Shown here: positions 42,552-51,062 of the stretch, in pieces
How positions within the stretch are numbered: the first letter of the stretch is position 1
Layout: each line of letters starts with the position of its first letter
Assembly (NCBI RefSeq): GCF_900142065.1
Contig: NZ_FSRJ01000003.1
Location: 186,001 to 250,000 of the forward strand
DNA length: 64,000 bases
Source: Agromyces cerinus subsp. cerinus
GTDB taxonomy: Bacteria; Actinomycetota; Actinomycetes; Actinomycetales; Microbacteriaceae
Direction: 5' to 3'
Translations under genes and position numbers: made by a program
The notes under the pieces: generated by a model
What the model saw: only the letters and a program-made list of their open reading frames with translations
What the model was told of the DNA's origin: nothing
The model's database searches: none

Positions 42552-44117
42552 ATGGGCGAGGCCGCCGAGCAGCTCGACACCGACGTGCTCGTCGTCGGGG
42601 CGGGTCCGAGCGGGCTCATGGCCGCGGTGTGCCTCGCGAAGCTGGGGGTCGACGCGGTGATCGTCGACGGCAAGCAGGGGCCGACACGCGAGTCGCGCGC
42701 CCTCGCCGTGCAGGCGCGCTCGATGGAGCTCTACGACCAGCTCGGCCTCGTCGACCGGGTGCTCGCCGAGCGCTCGTCGGCGACGACCGTCGTGCCCGGC
42801 GCGGGCCGGGGCAGCCGCCCGTTCGGGCGCATCCGGTTGCGGGCGCTCGGCACCGGCGTCACGCCCTATCCCGAGATCACGGTGTTCGAGCAGAGCCGCA
42901 ACGAACGACTGCTCGTCGATGCGCTCGGTGAGCTCGGACGCGAGGTGCGGTGGGGGCATCGGCTCGAACGACTCGAGATCGCGCCGAGCGGTGGGGGCGG
43001 CGCCCGGGCAGCCGCGGCATCCGTCACCGCGACGCTGGCCGGTCCCGAAGGTCCGGTGGCCGTGCGCGCCCGCTACTGCATCGGCGCCGACGGCGCGCAC
43101 TCGCTCGTGCGGGAGACGCTCGGCGTGCCCTTCGAGGGCGTCACCAACGAGCACACCTTCTACGTCGCGGATGCCTCGGGTGTCACGGGGCTCGTCGGCG
43201 ACGCGATCAACGTGCGCGTGACGGCCGAGCACTTCCTGCTCGCCTTCCCGATGGGACCGGGGCGGGCGCGCCTGCTCGGGGTCGTGCGCGACCGCGACCG
43301 CGACGAGCACGGCGAGCTGCCCGAGGCGCTCGTGCGCGGCATGCTCGACCGGGAGTTCGGCGTGCGGTACGCGGCATCCGCCTGGTTCACGACGTACCGG
43401 CTGCACCATCGCCTCGCCGCGCGTTTCCGCGACGGTCCGTGCTTCCTCGTCGGGGACGCCGCCCACATCCACTCGCCGGTCGGCGCGCAGGGCATGAACA
43501 CCGGGCTGCAGGAGGCGCACGACCTGGCCTGCGCGCTCGCCGACGTCGTGGTCGGCGGCATGCCCGATGCCCGGCTCGACCGCTACGAGGCGGAGCGAAG
43601 GCCGGTCGGGAAGGTGCTCGTCGCGACGACGGATCGCGCCTTCGCCGCCGTGACCTCCGACTCGACGACGGCGCGCTTCCTGCGCGGCCGAGTCGTGCCG
43701 CTCATCGGGCCGATCGTCGTTCGCCTGGCGCCCCTGCTCTTCGGCGGCCGGCGGGTGTTCGGCTACCTCTCGCAGACCCGCATCCGATATCCGGTGCCGG
43801 ATGCCGCGGGCACTCGCCGCGACGGGGCGGTCGGCGTCCGGCTGCGCTGGACGGGCGAGAACTTCGACGTCCTCCGCTCGATGCGGTGGCAGGTGCACGG
43901 GTACGGCGTACCCGAGCGGGCCGTGCGGCGGATCGCCGCCGAACTCGGGGTCGAGGCCCACGTCTTCGCCCGCGACCGGGGACGGCCGCGACGTGCCCGG
44001 CTGCGGGCCGACCGGGTCTATCTCGTGCGTCGCGACGGCTTCGTGGTCGCCGAGGTGCTCGCCCCCGGCACGGGCCCCGACCTCGATGCCGCGCGGGCCC
44101 GCCTCGCCGGATTCTGA
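42552..44117 (+). CDS. FAD-dependent monooxygenase (PheA/TfdB type)
   Basis: A 521-residue class A flavoprotein monooxygenase. The FAD motif VVGAGPSGLMAA (residues 13-24), the DG motif CIGADGAHSLVRE and the second FAD-phosphate motif CFLVGDAAHIHSPVGAQGMNTG are all present, as in aromatic hydroxylases such as phenol or 3-hydroxybenzoate monooxygenases and antibiotic-modifying enzymes. It hydroxylates an aromatic or polyketide substrate with NAD(P)H and O2. A GACAGT box lies six bases before ATG 42552. It is the first of three genes in one direction. Confidence 0.92.
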   Translation: MGEAAEQLDTDVLVVGAGPSGLMAAVCLAKLGVDAVIVDGKQGPTRESRALAVQARSMELYDQLGLVDRVLAERSSATTVVPGAGRGSRPFGRIRLRALGTGVTPYPEITVFEQSRNERLLVDALGELGREVRWGHRLERLEIAPSGGGGARAAAASVTATLAGPEGPVAVRARYCIGADGAHSLVRETLGVPFEGVTNEHTFYVADASGVTGLVGDAINVRVTAEHFLLAFPMGPGRARLLGVVRDRDRDEHGELPEALVRGMLDREFGVRYAASAWFTTYRLHHRLAARFRDGPCFLVGDAAHIHSPVGAQGMNTGLQEAHDLACALADVVVGGMPDARLDRYEAERRPVGKVLVATTDRAFAAVTSDSTTARFLRGRVVPLIGPIVVRLAPLLFGGRRVFGYLSQTRIRYPVPDAAGTRRDGAVGVRLRWTGENFDVLRSMRWQVHGYGVPERAVRRIAAELGVEAHVFARDRGRPRRARLRADRVYLVRRDGFVVAEVLAPGTGPDLDAARARLAGF

Positions 44118-44144
44118 GGCGCGCTCATCGACGCGTATCGTCGT

Positions 44145-45095
44145 ATGGTGACCGACCAGACGACCCCCGCGCCGGCGACCACCCCGGCGCCCACGGACGG
44201 CGCGGCGAACCGTCGGAGCCTCGCCGGAGCCGCGGTGCAGCTCGGCACCGAGGTCTCCATCAACTTCGGCTCCTCGCTCGCGGGCCTCGTGATCCCGGTC
44301 GTCGGCTCGTTCGTCGTGGTCGCGGTGCGCCAGCTCGTGATGGTCGTCGCCGTGCTCCCGTTCTACCGGCCGAAGCGAGCCGAGCTGACGTGGCGCCGGC
44401 TCTGGCCGGCGGTCGCCCTCGGCGTCGTGCTCGCCATCATGAACGTGACGTTCTACGAGTCGGTGCACCTGCTCGGCCTCGGCGTCGCCGCCACGATCGA
44501 GTTCCTCGGACCGCTCGCCATCGCGCTCGCGAGCTCGCGACGCGTGCTCGACGTGATCTGCGCGCTCGCCGCGGGCGCCGGCGTCGTGCTGCTGATCGGC
44601 CCGGGGGCATCGGATGCCGAGGGTATCGACCCGTGGGGTGTGGCGTTCGCCCTCACCGCGGCGGCGGCCTGGGCCGGGTACATCCTGCTCACCCGCCGGG
44701 TCGCCGTGGGGCTGCCCGGCCTCGAGGGGCTCACCGTCGCGAGCATCGTCAGCCTCGCGCTGCTGGTGCCGTTCGCGGTGGCGACCTTCGACCCCGCGGT
44801 CATCGACTGGGCGGTCGTGGGCCTGCTGCTCGGCGTCGGCGTGCTGTCGTCGGCGCTGCCGTACAGCCTCGACACCTGGATCCTGCGGCGCATCTCGCCG
44901 CGCATCTACGCGATCGTCACGAGTTTCGGACCCGTGATCGCCGCGGTGTTCGGCTGGCTCGTGCTCTCGGAGACCTTCTCGCCCACCGAGGCGATCGCGA
45001 TCCTCATCGTCTGCGGCGCAGCGGGCACGGCCCTCGCCACCCAGCGTTCGCGCCCCAAGTCGCAGCTCGAGCAGACCGCGGAGGGCATGGCCTGA
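44145..45095 (+). CDS. EamA-family (RhtA-type) exporter
   Basis: A 316-residue drug/metabolite transporter with about ten helices in two EamA repeats (first half around NVTFYESVHLLGLGVAATIEFLGPLA, second around DTWILRRISPRIYAIVTSFGPVIAAVFG). RhtA-type members export amino acids such as homoserine or threonine. A TATCGT box at 44136-44141 implies a leaderless start; with the normal six-base spacing that would be GTG 44148 rather than ATG 44145, a one-codon difference. Confidence 0.9.
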   Translation: MVTDQTTPAPATTPAPTDGAANRRSLAGAAVQLGTEVSINFGSSLAGLVIPVVGSFVVVAVRQLVMVVAVLPFYRPKRAELTWRRLWPAVALGVVLAIMNVTFYESVHLLGLGVAATIEFLGPLAIALASSRRVLDVICALAAGAGVVLLIGPGASDAEGIDPWGVAFALTAAAAWAGYILLTRRVAVGLPGLEGLTVASIVSLALLVPFAVATFDPAVIDWAVVGLLLGVGVLSSALPYSLDTWILRRISPRIYAIVTSFGPVIAAVFGWLVLSETFSPTEAIAILIVCGAAGTALATQRSRPKSQLEQTAEGMA

Positions 45096-45203
45096 CGCGC
45101 ATGGCCCGAGGTGCGGCGACCGGCGGCATCGTTGCCGGGCCGGGGCCGCGACCGTATCGTTGACGCGAGAGCGTGCTGCACGTCGACGAGGTCGGGAGGA
45201 ACC

Positions 45204-46121
45204 GTGGCCACCATCGCGTGGATCGGTCTGGGACACATGGGCGGACCGATGGCGGGCAACCTCGTCGCCGCCGGACACATCGTGCGGGGCGTCGATCCCG
45301 TGCCCGCGGCGCGCACCGCGGCCGCCGAGCGCGGCGTGCGCGTCGTCGCCACCGTCGAGGAGGCGGCACGGGATGCCGACGCCGTGTTCACCTCGCTGCC
45401 GCGCAGCGAGCACGTGCGCGAGGTCTACGGCGGCGAAGACGGGGTCTGGGCTGCCGCCCCCGCTTCGGCGCTGCTGCTCGACACCTCGACCGTCGACGTC
45501 GCGACGTCGAGGTTCTGCCACGAGACATCCGTCGAACGGGGGTTCCGCTTCGTCGACTCGCCCGTCTCCGGCGGCATCGCGGGAGCCGAGGCGGCGACCC
45601 TCACCTTCATGCTGGGCGGTGACCCGGTGGATGTCGCCGAGGCGACGCACCTCGTCGGGCCGCTCGCCGCGCACGTCTTCGACCTCGGCGGCCCCACGAT
45701 GGGCATCGCCGCGAAGCTCGCGAACAACCTCATGCTCTTCGTCTCGCTGCTCGGCGTCGCCGAGGGGTCGCAGCTCGCCGCCGAGCTCGGGCTCGACCCG
45801 GCGAAGTTCTTCGAAGTGGCATCCGTCTCGTCGGGGGAGTCGTGGCCGCTCCGCACCTGGTACCCCGCTCCGGGCGTCGTGCCGACGAGCCCTGCCAACC
45901 GCGGGTTCGACGCCACCTTCTCGGCGGTGCTCGCCCAGAAGGACCTCTCGTTCGCACTCGACGCGGGCGATGCCGCCGGGCTGCCGATGCCGGCGTCGCG
46001 CATCGCCCTCGAGCAGTTCGAGCGGCTGATCGACGAGGGCTTCGGCGGAAAAGACGCGAGCCTCATCGTGAAGTACGCCTCGGCCGACGGGAGCGTCGCC
46101 GGGTTCGACCCCGAGGCGTGA
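45204..46121 (+). CDS. 3-hydroxyisobutyrate dehydrogenase family oxidoreductase
   Basis: A 305-residue beta-hydroxyacid dehydrogenase. The Rossmann start IAWIGLGHMGGPMAGNL, the substrate loop DSPVSGGIAGAE and the catalytic lysine in AAKLANNLML identify the MmsB/GarR family. It oxidises or reduces 3-hydroxyisobutyrate, tartronate semialdehyde or similar acids with NAD(P). GTG 45204 follows GGGAGGA at 45194-45200. It is the last gene of a same-direction row with the monooxygenase and the exporter. Confidence 0.92.
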   Translation: MATIAWIGLGHMGGPMAGNLVAAGHIVRGVDPVPAARTAAAERGVRVVATVEEAARDADAVFTSLPRSEHVREVYGGEDGVWAAAPASALLLDTSTVDVATSRFCHETSVERGFRFVDSPVSGGIAGAEAATLTFMLGGDPVDVAEATHLVGPLAAHVFDLGGPTMGIAAKLANNLMLFVSLLGVAEGSQLAAELGLDPAKFFEVASVSSGESWPLRTWYPAPGVVPTSPANRGFDATFSAVLAQKDLSFALDAGDAAGLPMPASRIALEQFERLIDEGFGGKDASLIVKYASADGSVAGFDPEA

Positions 46122-46167
46122 GTCTCGCCCCGAGGCCTGAGGGGCTCGGCCGTGCTGGAGCGGCGGG

Positions 46168-46674
46168 TCAGCCCTGCTGCACGGCCGCGATGACCTCGGT
46201 GAGGCGGTCGCGGAGTCGCCCGAGCTCATCGAGGCTCATGCCGAGACGGTCGACGACCTGCGGCGGAATGGCGAGCGCCTGTTCGCGGAGGGCCCGCCCG
46301 GCAGGCGTGAGCGCCACGTCGAGCGCGCGCTCGTCGCGGGTGCTGCGCTCGCGCGTGAGGTAGCCCTGCGCTTCGAGGCGCTTGAGCAGCGGTGACAGGG
46401 TCGCCGGCTCGAGCTGCAGCGCCTCGCCGAGGTCGCGCACCGTTCGCGGGCTCCGCTGCCAGAGCGCGAGCATCACGAGGTACTGCGGGTGCGTGAGGCC
46501 GAGCGGCTCGAGGATCGGGCGGTAGACGCCGATCACGCCGCGTGCGGCGACGGCGAGGGCGAAGCAGACCTGGTTCTCGAGGGCGAGCAGGTCGTCGGCG
46601 TCGATGCGAGCGGGCGCGGATGTCGCGGCATCCGTCTCATCGGCGGTGTCGGGGAGTGCGCTGCTGGCGTTCAT
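46168..46674 (-). CDS. MarR family regulator, OhrR-like
   Basis: A 168-residue winged-helix MarR protein. LALENQVCFALAVAARG (residues about 31-47) carries the N-terminal Cys that OhrR repressors use to sense organic peroxides, and TVRDLGEALQLEPATLSPLLKRLEAQGYLTRER is the DNA-binding part. It is divergent from a tiny CxxC protein gene; no ohr gene is near, so the regulated function may differ from the classical one. The palindrome at 46700-46721 is its probable operator. Confidence 0.9.
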   Translation of the reverse strand: MNASSALPDTADETDAATSAPARIDADDLLALENQVCFALAVAARGVIGVYRPILEPLGLTHPQYLVMLALWQRSPRTVRDLGEALQLEPATLSPLLKRLEAQGYLTRERSTRDERALDVALTPAGRALREQALAIPPQVVDRLGMSLDELGRLRDRLTEVIAAVQQG

Positions 46675-46699
46675 GGGCTTCCAGTATGACGTGGCGACG

Positions 46700-46721
46700 A
46701 ATCATTAGTACACTAATGATT
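46700..46721. promoter_or_regulatory. MarR operator over a leaderless promoter
   Basis: AATCATTAGT (46700-46709) and ACTAATGATT (46712-46721) are perfect ten-base arms around AC. The right-hand -10 box TACACT (46709-46714) lies within it, followed seven bases later by GTG 46722. Confidence 0.85.
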
Positions 46722-46949
46722 GTGACACGAAGAAAGCGGGACACGTCAACCGGAGCCCAGCGCGGCTACGCCGGCTTCATCGACCGGCTGAACGCGAAGC
46801 TGCTGCCCTACATCGGGCCGCCTCCGCTCGGTCCCTACGACGAGGAGCCGGCGCCGGCCGCACCCCCGGTGTGCCCGCTCTGCGGCGCCGCGATGTCGAG
46901 CCACACGATCGACCGCTCGTTCGAGCGCACGCAGCTGCACTGCCCCTGA
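46722..46949 (+). CDS. Small CxxC protein, MarR-controlled
   Basis: A 75-residue basic protein. The N-terminal half (KRDTSTGAQRGYAGFIDRLN) is followed by a Pro-rich stretch and a CPLCGAAM zinc-ribbon-like pair with a final His-Cys-Pro. I see no known family. The start GTG 46722 is set by the leaderless promoter (TACACT, spacer seven); ATG 46716 in the same frame lies too close to the -10 box. It lies directly under the MarR operator, so it is almost certainly part of that response. Confidence 0.72.
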   Translation: MTRRKRDTSTGAQRGYAGFIDRLNAKLLPYIGPPPLGPYDEEPAPAAPPVCPLCGAAMSSHTIDRSFERTQLHCP

Positions 46950-47191
46950 CGCCTGCCCCACATCGCCTGGCCACGCCGCCACCTCGCCACGCCGCTGGTC
47001 GCTGCAACGCAGAGTTCACCACCTCACCCAAGGCCGAGCGGACGCAAGTTGTCGGAATGGCCCCCTGCATTCCGACAAGACGGGTCGTCTCGGCGAGCCG
47101 GAGCGGGAGCGTGCGTGGGAGGCGAGCAGGGGAGCAAGCGCGTGGGCGAGCCCGTAGCCAGCGTGTCGGCGCCGCCCGCTACAGTGACCAC
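46950..47191. other. 242-base gap with an inverted repeat and a leaderless promoter
   Basis: No gene seen. TTGTCGGAAT (47049-47058) and ATTCCGACAA (47069-47078) are perfect ten-base arms around a ten-base loop; a terminator for the CxxC gene or an operator. A TACAGT box at 47180-47185 gives a leaderless start for the cupin gene. Confidence 0.55.
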
Positions 47192-47620
47192 GTGAGCGAC
47201 TACGAAGTGCTGGAGATGGGCGGCCTCGACGAGTGGCGGGAGCACTTCGGCGGCTTCCGCCCCGAGAGTTCCCGCGACGGCAGACGGGTCGTCGACCACG
47301 ACCTCGCGATGCAGTACATCGGCATGACGGCGAACGCGCTCGAGCCGGGTGAAGAGGCCGGGTACTGGCACACCCACTCCCGGGTCGAGGAGCTCTACGT
47401 GTTCCTCGGCGGTCGCGGCCAGATGGGCCTCGACGACGAGGTCGTCGACGTCGGTGCCGGCAGCGTCGTGCGCGTGGGGCAGGGCGTCTGGCGCACGTGG
47501 CGCTGCGCTCCCGACGGAGCAGAGCAGCTGCGCTGGCTGTGCATCCGGGCCGGCGGCTCCGAGCTGCCGCACCTGCCCGACGACGGGCAGCGCGACAACG
47601 ACCGCCCGTCGCCCTGGTAG
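47192..47620 (+). CDS. Cupin-domain protein
   Basis: A 142-residue single-domain cupin. The first motif HTHSRVEELYVFLGGRGQM has the His, His and Glu metal ligands; a second, weaker motif occurs around GQGVWRTWR. Such proteins sequester or convert small molecules; no role can be assigned. GTG 47192 has the TACAGT box six bases upstream, so leaderless. The methyltransferase gene follows after 32 bases. Confidence 0.85.
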   Translation: MSDYEVLEMGGLDEWREHFGGFRPESSRDGRRVVDHDLAMQYIGMTANALEPGEEAGYWHTHSRVEELYVFLGGRGQMGLDDEVVDVGAGSVVRVGQGVWRTWRCAPDGAEQLRWLCIRAGGSELPHLPDDGQRDNDRPSPW

Positions 47621-47652
47621 CCGGGGGCAGCAGGATCGAAGCGGAGGGCGAC

Positions 47653-48273
47653 ATGTCGATCGCCGAGGTGCGGGAGGCCTACACCGGGCGTGCCGAGGAG
47701 TACATCTCGCTGCTCGGCTCGGTCGCCGACACGCACGAACTCGACCGCGACCTCATCTCCCGATGGGCCGAGCAACTCGACGGGCCCGTGCTCGACGCCG
47801 GCTGCGGGCCGGGTCACTGGACCGACCACCTCCGGCGCCTCGGTCGCGACGTCGAGGGCGTCGATCTCGTTCCCGCCTTCGTCGCTCGGGCGCGCGAGCG
47901 ATTCCCCGAGGTGCCGTTCCGGGTGGCCACGTTCGACGATCTCGGCGTCGCCGATGCCGCGCTCGGCGGAATCCTCGCGTGGTACTCGCTGATCCACCTC
48001 GAGCCCGAGCGGGTACCGTCGGCCCTCAGCGAGTTCGCACGGTGCATCCGCCCCGGGGGCAGCCTGCTGCTCGGCTTCTTCGACGGAGCGAGCATCGAGC
48101 CGTTCCCGCACAAGGTCGTGACCGCCTACTTCTGGCCGCCGTCCGCGATGACGGAGCGGCTCGAGGCCGCGGGGTTCGCGGTGGAAGCGGTGCACACCCG
48201 CTCCGAGGAGGGCACTCGGCCCCACGCCGCGATCGTGGCGCGACGCATCGATGCCGGGGCATCGGCCCGCTAG
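47653..48273 (+). CDS. Class I SAM-dependent methyltransferase
   Basis: A 206-residue Rossmann methyltransferase: motif I VLDAGCGPGHWT, the acidic motif II end EGVDLVPAFVARARERF and GGILAWYSLIHLEPE in the motif IV region. It transfers methyl groups from S-adenosylmethionine to an unknown acceptor. GGAGGG precedes ATG 47653. Its TAG stop overlaps the stop of the convergent GIY-YIG-like gene in the same CTAG. Confidence 0.88.
   Translation: MSIAEVREAYTGRAEEYISLLGSVADTHELDRDLISRWAEQLDGPVLDAGCGPGHWTDHLRRLGRDVEGVDLVPAFVARARERFPEVPFRVATFDDLGVADAALGGILAWYSLIHLEPERVPSALSEFARCIRPGGSLLLGFFDGASIEPFPHKVVTAYFWPPSAMTERLEAAGFAVEAVHTRSEEGTRPHAAIVARRIDAGASAR
48270..48273. other. CTAG: shared stop codons of two convergent genes
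   Basis: TAG at 48271-48273 ends the methyltransferase gene and the complement of CTA at 48270-48272 ends the GIY-YIG-like gene. The genes overlap by four bases with no room for a separate terminator. Confidence 0.9.
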
Positions 48274-48848
48274 CTCTGCGCCGCCAGCCGCCGGCTCACC
48301 CACCGGTCGTACTGCGCCCACGGGTCGGTGACCCCGAGTCGCAGCTCGGCGATGTGCGCGAGCAACTCGTCGTGCACGTCGAACCACTCGGTGCCGGGGG
48401 AGCGGTGCGCCGCGAACTGCGCGTGGCGGCGCTGCTCGACGGTGCGGTCGCCGAGCTCGAAGGCGAGCACCTCGTCGTGCGGCAGGCTCGCGAACCGCAC
48501 GCGCGGATTGCCCGAGGTGCCGATCTTGATCTGGTCGCGATAGCCGAGGTAGTAGACGACGTCGACCCTGGGGTCGGCCACTGCGCCGTCGGGCACGTCG
48601 CCGACCCGCCACTCGCAGATCGCGCAGATGCGGCCCGAGGGGTAGGCGACCCCGACCCTGGAGCCGCAGACGAGACAGGGCCCGGGCAGCAGATCGGTCA
48701 CCCCGACCTCGCCGGCCACCCAGTCGTGGGCCTCGAGCAGGTGCCCGGTGCAGAGGTCGAGGGGCGCACCCGCCTCGACCGGCGCCGAGCACGGGCCAGC
48801 GTCGAGGCGGATGCTGCACGCGCGCCCCGGGGCATCCGCTCGGTTCAT
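48270..48848 (-). CDS. GIY-YIG-like nuclease-fold protein with CxxC pairs
   Basis: A 192-residue protein. Two CxxC pairs (CLVCGSR and CAICEWR, about residues 55 and 74) suggest a zinc ribbon; the second half holds VVYYLGYRDQIKIGTSGNPRVRF, which resembles the GIY-YIG/T5orf172 nuclease core. The typical Arg follows, so catalysis is possible but unproven. ATG 48848 is preferred: a TAGCCT box (complement of 48856-48861) lies seven bases upstream, so the transcript is leaderless. The start region is part of a tandem repeat. Confidence 0.75.
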   Translation of the reverse strand: MNRADAPGRACSIRLDAGPCSAPVEAGAPLDLCTGHLLEAHDWVAGEVGVTDLLPGPCLVCGSRVGVAYPSGRICAICEWRVGDVPDGAVADPRVDVVYYLGYRDQIKIGTSGNPRVRFASLPHDEVLAFELGDRTVEQRRHAQFAAHRSPGTEWFDVHDELLAHIAELRLGVTDPWAQYDRWVSRRLAAQS

Positions 48849-49018
48849 GTCGGCAAGGCTAATCGCGACCACCGACGCGTCATGCAGCACGCCTGCGCCG
48901 CGCATCCGCTCGGTCCATGGTCGAGGACTCAGCGCGGCCGCCGACGCGACTGCAGCACGCCTGCGCCGCGCATCCGCTCGGTCCATGGTCGAAGACTCAG
49001 CGCGACCACCGACGCGTC
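48811..49018. repeat. Three tandem copies of a ~70-bp unit carrying a start-codon region
   Basis: Copies at about 48811-48880 (diverged; holds the first codons and promoter of the GIY-YIG-like gene), 48881-48948 and 48949-49018 (near identical to each other). Period 68-71. Each has GCATCCGCTCGGTYCATG, but the two upstream copies have GAGGACTC or GAAGACTC in place of the -10 region of the first. Confidence 0.85.
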
Positions 49019-49089
49019 AGGGGGCCGCGATAGGCTCGTTTTCCGACCGCCGAACGGCGGGCGGACACCGTGTTCGGAGGTCGATCGGC

Positions 49090-49755
49090 ATGCCCTTGTG
49101 GCGCAAGCGGGAGCGACGGCGGTTCAGGCCGTTCGACCGCACCGCGCTGCCCGAGGCCCCGGTGCCCACCTTCGACGAGATGCTCGCGGAAGGCGTGCTC
49201 GTCGCCGAGTCGGCCGGTCGCATGGCGCTGAAGAACCGCATGATCGTCGAGGCGCTGCGCGGCGAGGAGCCCTTCGCGCCCGAGCGTGCGGCCGCGGCCG
49301 CGCGCGAGGTGCTCTACGAGCTCGTGCAGGAGGCCGACGAGGTCGCCGAGATCACCGGAGAGGCGCGCTCCGCCGCCGCGAAGCGCGAGGGCCGTTCATC
49401 GCACGAGCACGACTATCGTCGAGCGGATGCCGCGAACCTCCGCCGGCGCGAGCAGGTCTACGCGGCCGTGGCGAAAGAGCTGTGGGAGCGCCGCAACGAT
49501 CCTGAGTACCTCAGGGCATTCGCGGAGCGGGCGCGTGAAGAGGCCTGGGACGAGGTCTCGGGTGCGATCGAGACGCGACTCGACCGGGAGTGGGGCGAGT
49601 GGCCCGAGATCGAGGTCGACGAGGCCTACGAGGCCGAGCGCGATGATCGCATCCACGACCTGCTGGCCGACCTCGATCGCGGCGTCACCGCCGCCGAAGC
49701 AGAGCGGGCCAGACGCGCCGCGGCGAACGACCCGTTCCGCGGGTACGTGGGCTGA
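49090..49755 (+). CDS. Conserved hypothetical, charged alpha-helical protein
   Basis: A 221-residue hydrophilic protein, rich in Arg, Glu and Ala, that should be almost wholly alpha-helical, with an Arg-rich first 15 residues. No recognised domain, no signal and no membrane span. ATG 49090 is used because the upstream frame runs through the tandem repeats. It is followed after 79 bases by the MFS gene, which has its own leaderless promoter. Confidence 0.65.
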   Translation: MPLWRKRERRRFRPFDRTALPEAPVPTFDEMLAEGVLVAESAGRMALKNRMIVEALRGEEPFAPERAAAAAREVLYELVQEADEVAEITGEARSAAAKREGRSSHEHDYRRADAANLRRREQVYAAVAKELWERRNDPEYLRAFAERAREEAWDEVSGAIETRLDREWGEWPEIEVDEAYEAERDDRIHDLLADLDRGVTAAEAERARRAAANDPFRGYVG

Positions 49756-49834
49756 ACCTCGTCCGGCCGACCGTTCAGCAGGGGTTCACGGAGCGCGCCG
49801 ACGGTCGTCCGCGGCCCGCGATAGCGTGGGAGAG

Positions 49835-51037
49835 GTGAGCCGTGCCGACCGTATCGACCGAGTCGAGGCGTCGCCCGTGCCTGCCGGCCGACTGGGCCTG
49901 CGCCTCGCTGCGCTGTCGATCGGGCAGGTGGTCAGCTGGGGCATCCTCTACTACGCGATGATCGTCGCGGCGCCCGAGGTGGCGCGCGAGACGGGCTGGT
50001 CGCTCGTCGCGATCACCGCCGCGTTCTCGGCCGGCCTCGTGGTGTCGGCGTTCGCCGGAGTGCTCGTCGGGCGGCTGCTCGACGAGCGCGGACCGCGCAC
50101 CGTCATGAGCCTCGGATCACTGGTCGGTGCCGCCGGGCTCGTGGGCGTCGCATCCGCGCCCGACCTCGTGCTCTTCGCCGCGGCATGGATCGTGTGCGGC
50201 GTCGCGCAATCGGCCGTGCTCTACCAGGCGGCCTTCACCGTGATCACTCGCCGCTACGGTGAACGACGCCAGCTGCCGATGACGATCCTGACGCTGGCGG
50301 GCGGGCTCGCCTCGACGATCTTCGCTCCGATCGTCGCCGCCCTGCTCTCGGTGCTCGACTGGCGGGCGACCTTCCTCCTGCTCGCCGCGGTGCTCGCCGT
50401 CGTCACGGTGCCGCTGCACCTGCTGTCGCTCGAGCGTCGATGGCCGCACCGGCATGCGGCGCACGAGGAGGCCGTGCACACGGTCTCCTCGGTACTGCGC
50501 ACGCGTCGCTTCTGGATGCTCGAGATCACGATGATCGCCGTCAGCGTGGCGCTGATGAGCACGACGCTCGCCGCGGTGCCGCTCTATATGGAGAAGGGCC
50601 TGACCTTCGAGTTCGCGGCGCTCGCGCTCGGCCTGGTCGGTGCGGGCCAGGTGATCGGCCGGCTGCTGTTCCTCGTGCTGCCGCGCGGCGCACGGCCGTG
50701 GGTGCCCGTCGCAGTCGTCTGCGCGCTCACCGCGATCTCGCTCACCGCGCTCGCGCTCGTGCCCGGCCCGGTCTGGCTGCTCATCGCGATCGGCGTCGTC
50801 GCCGGCGCCGTGCGCGGTGCGTACACGCTCGTGCAGGCGTCGGCGGTCGCCGATCGATGGGGCACGCGCAACTACGGCGCCATCAACGGCGCCTTCGCCG
50901 CGCCGATCACGATCGCGATGGCCCTCTCGCCGGCGATCGGAGCGGCCGTGGCCACGGGCGTCGGCTCGTACGCCGCGATGACGGCCGTCATGGCGGGGCT
51001 CGCGTTCGTCGCGATGTTCACGGCCCGCGCGACGTAG
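49835..51037 (+). CDS. MFS transporter
   Basis: A 400-residue major facilitator with about 12 helices; the loop 2-3 motif GRLLDERGPRTV is clear. Start at GTG 49835: a TAGCGT box at 49822-49827 with a seven-base spacer. The substrate is not visible. It converges on the arsC gene 25 bases away, so it is the only transporter beside the arsenic-type locus; whether it belongs to it is open. Confidence 0.88.
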   Translation: MSRADRIDRVEASPVPAGRLGLRLAALSIGQVVSWGILYYAMIVAAPEVARETGWSLVAITAAFSAGLVVSAFAGVLVGRLLDERGPRTVMSLGSLVGAAGLVGVASAPDLVLFAAAWIVCGVAQSAVLYQAAFTVITRRYGERRQLPMTILTLAGGLASTIFAPIVAALLSVLDWRATFLLLAAVLAVVTVPLHLLSLERRWPHRHAAHEEAVHTVSSVLRTRRFWMLEITMIAVSVALMSTTLAAVPLYMEKGLTFEFAALALGLVGAGQVIGRLLFLVLPRGARPWVPVAVVCALTAISLTALALVPGPVWLLIAIGVVAGAVRGAYTLVQASAVADRWGTRNYGAINGAFAAPITIAMALSPAIGAAVATGVGSYAAMTAVMAGLAFVAMFTARAT

Positions 51038-51062
51038 ACCGGGCCGTCCGTTCCGGCTCGGG

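Noticed and set aside
42129-46229. A 1366-codon open frame on the minus strand across the monooxygenase, EamA and dehydrogenase genes
   Set aside because: Shadow frame: no domain, very basic composition, and clear gene signatures on the opposite strand.
48811-49018. Repeats resembling a small CRISPR array
   Set aside because: Three tandem copies with no spacers between them and unequal sequence; no cas genes nearby.
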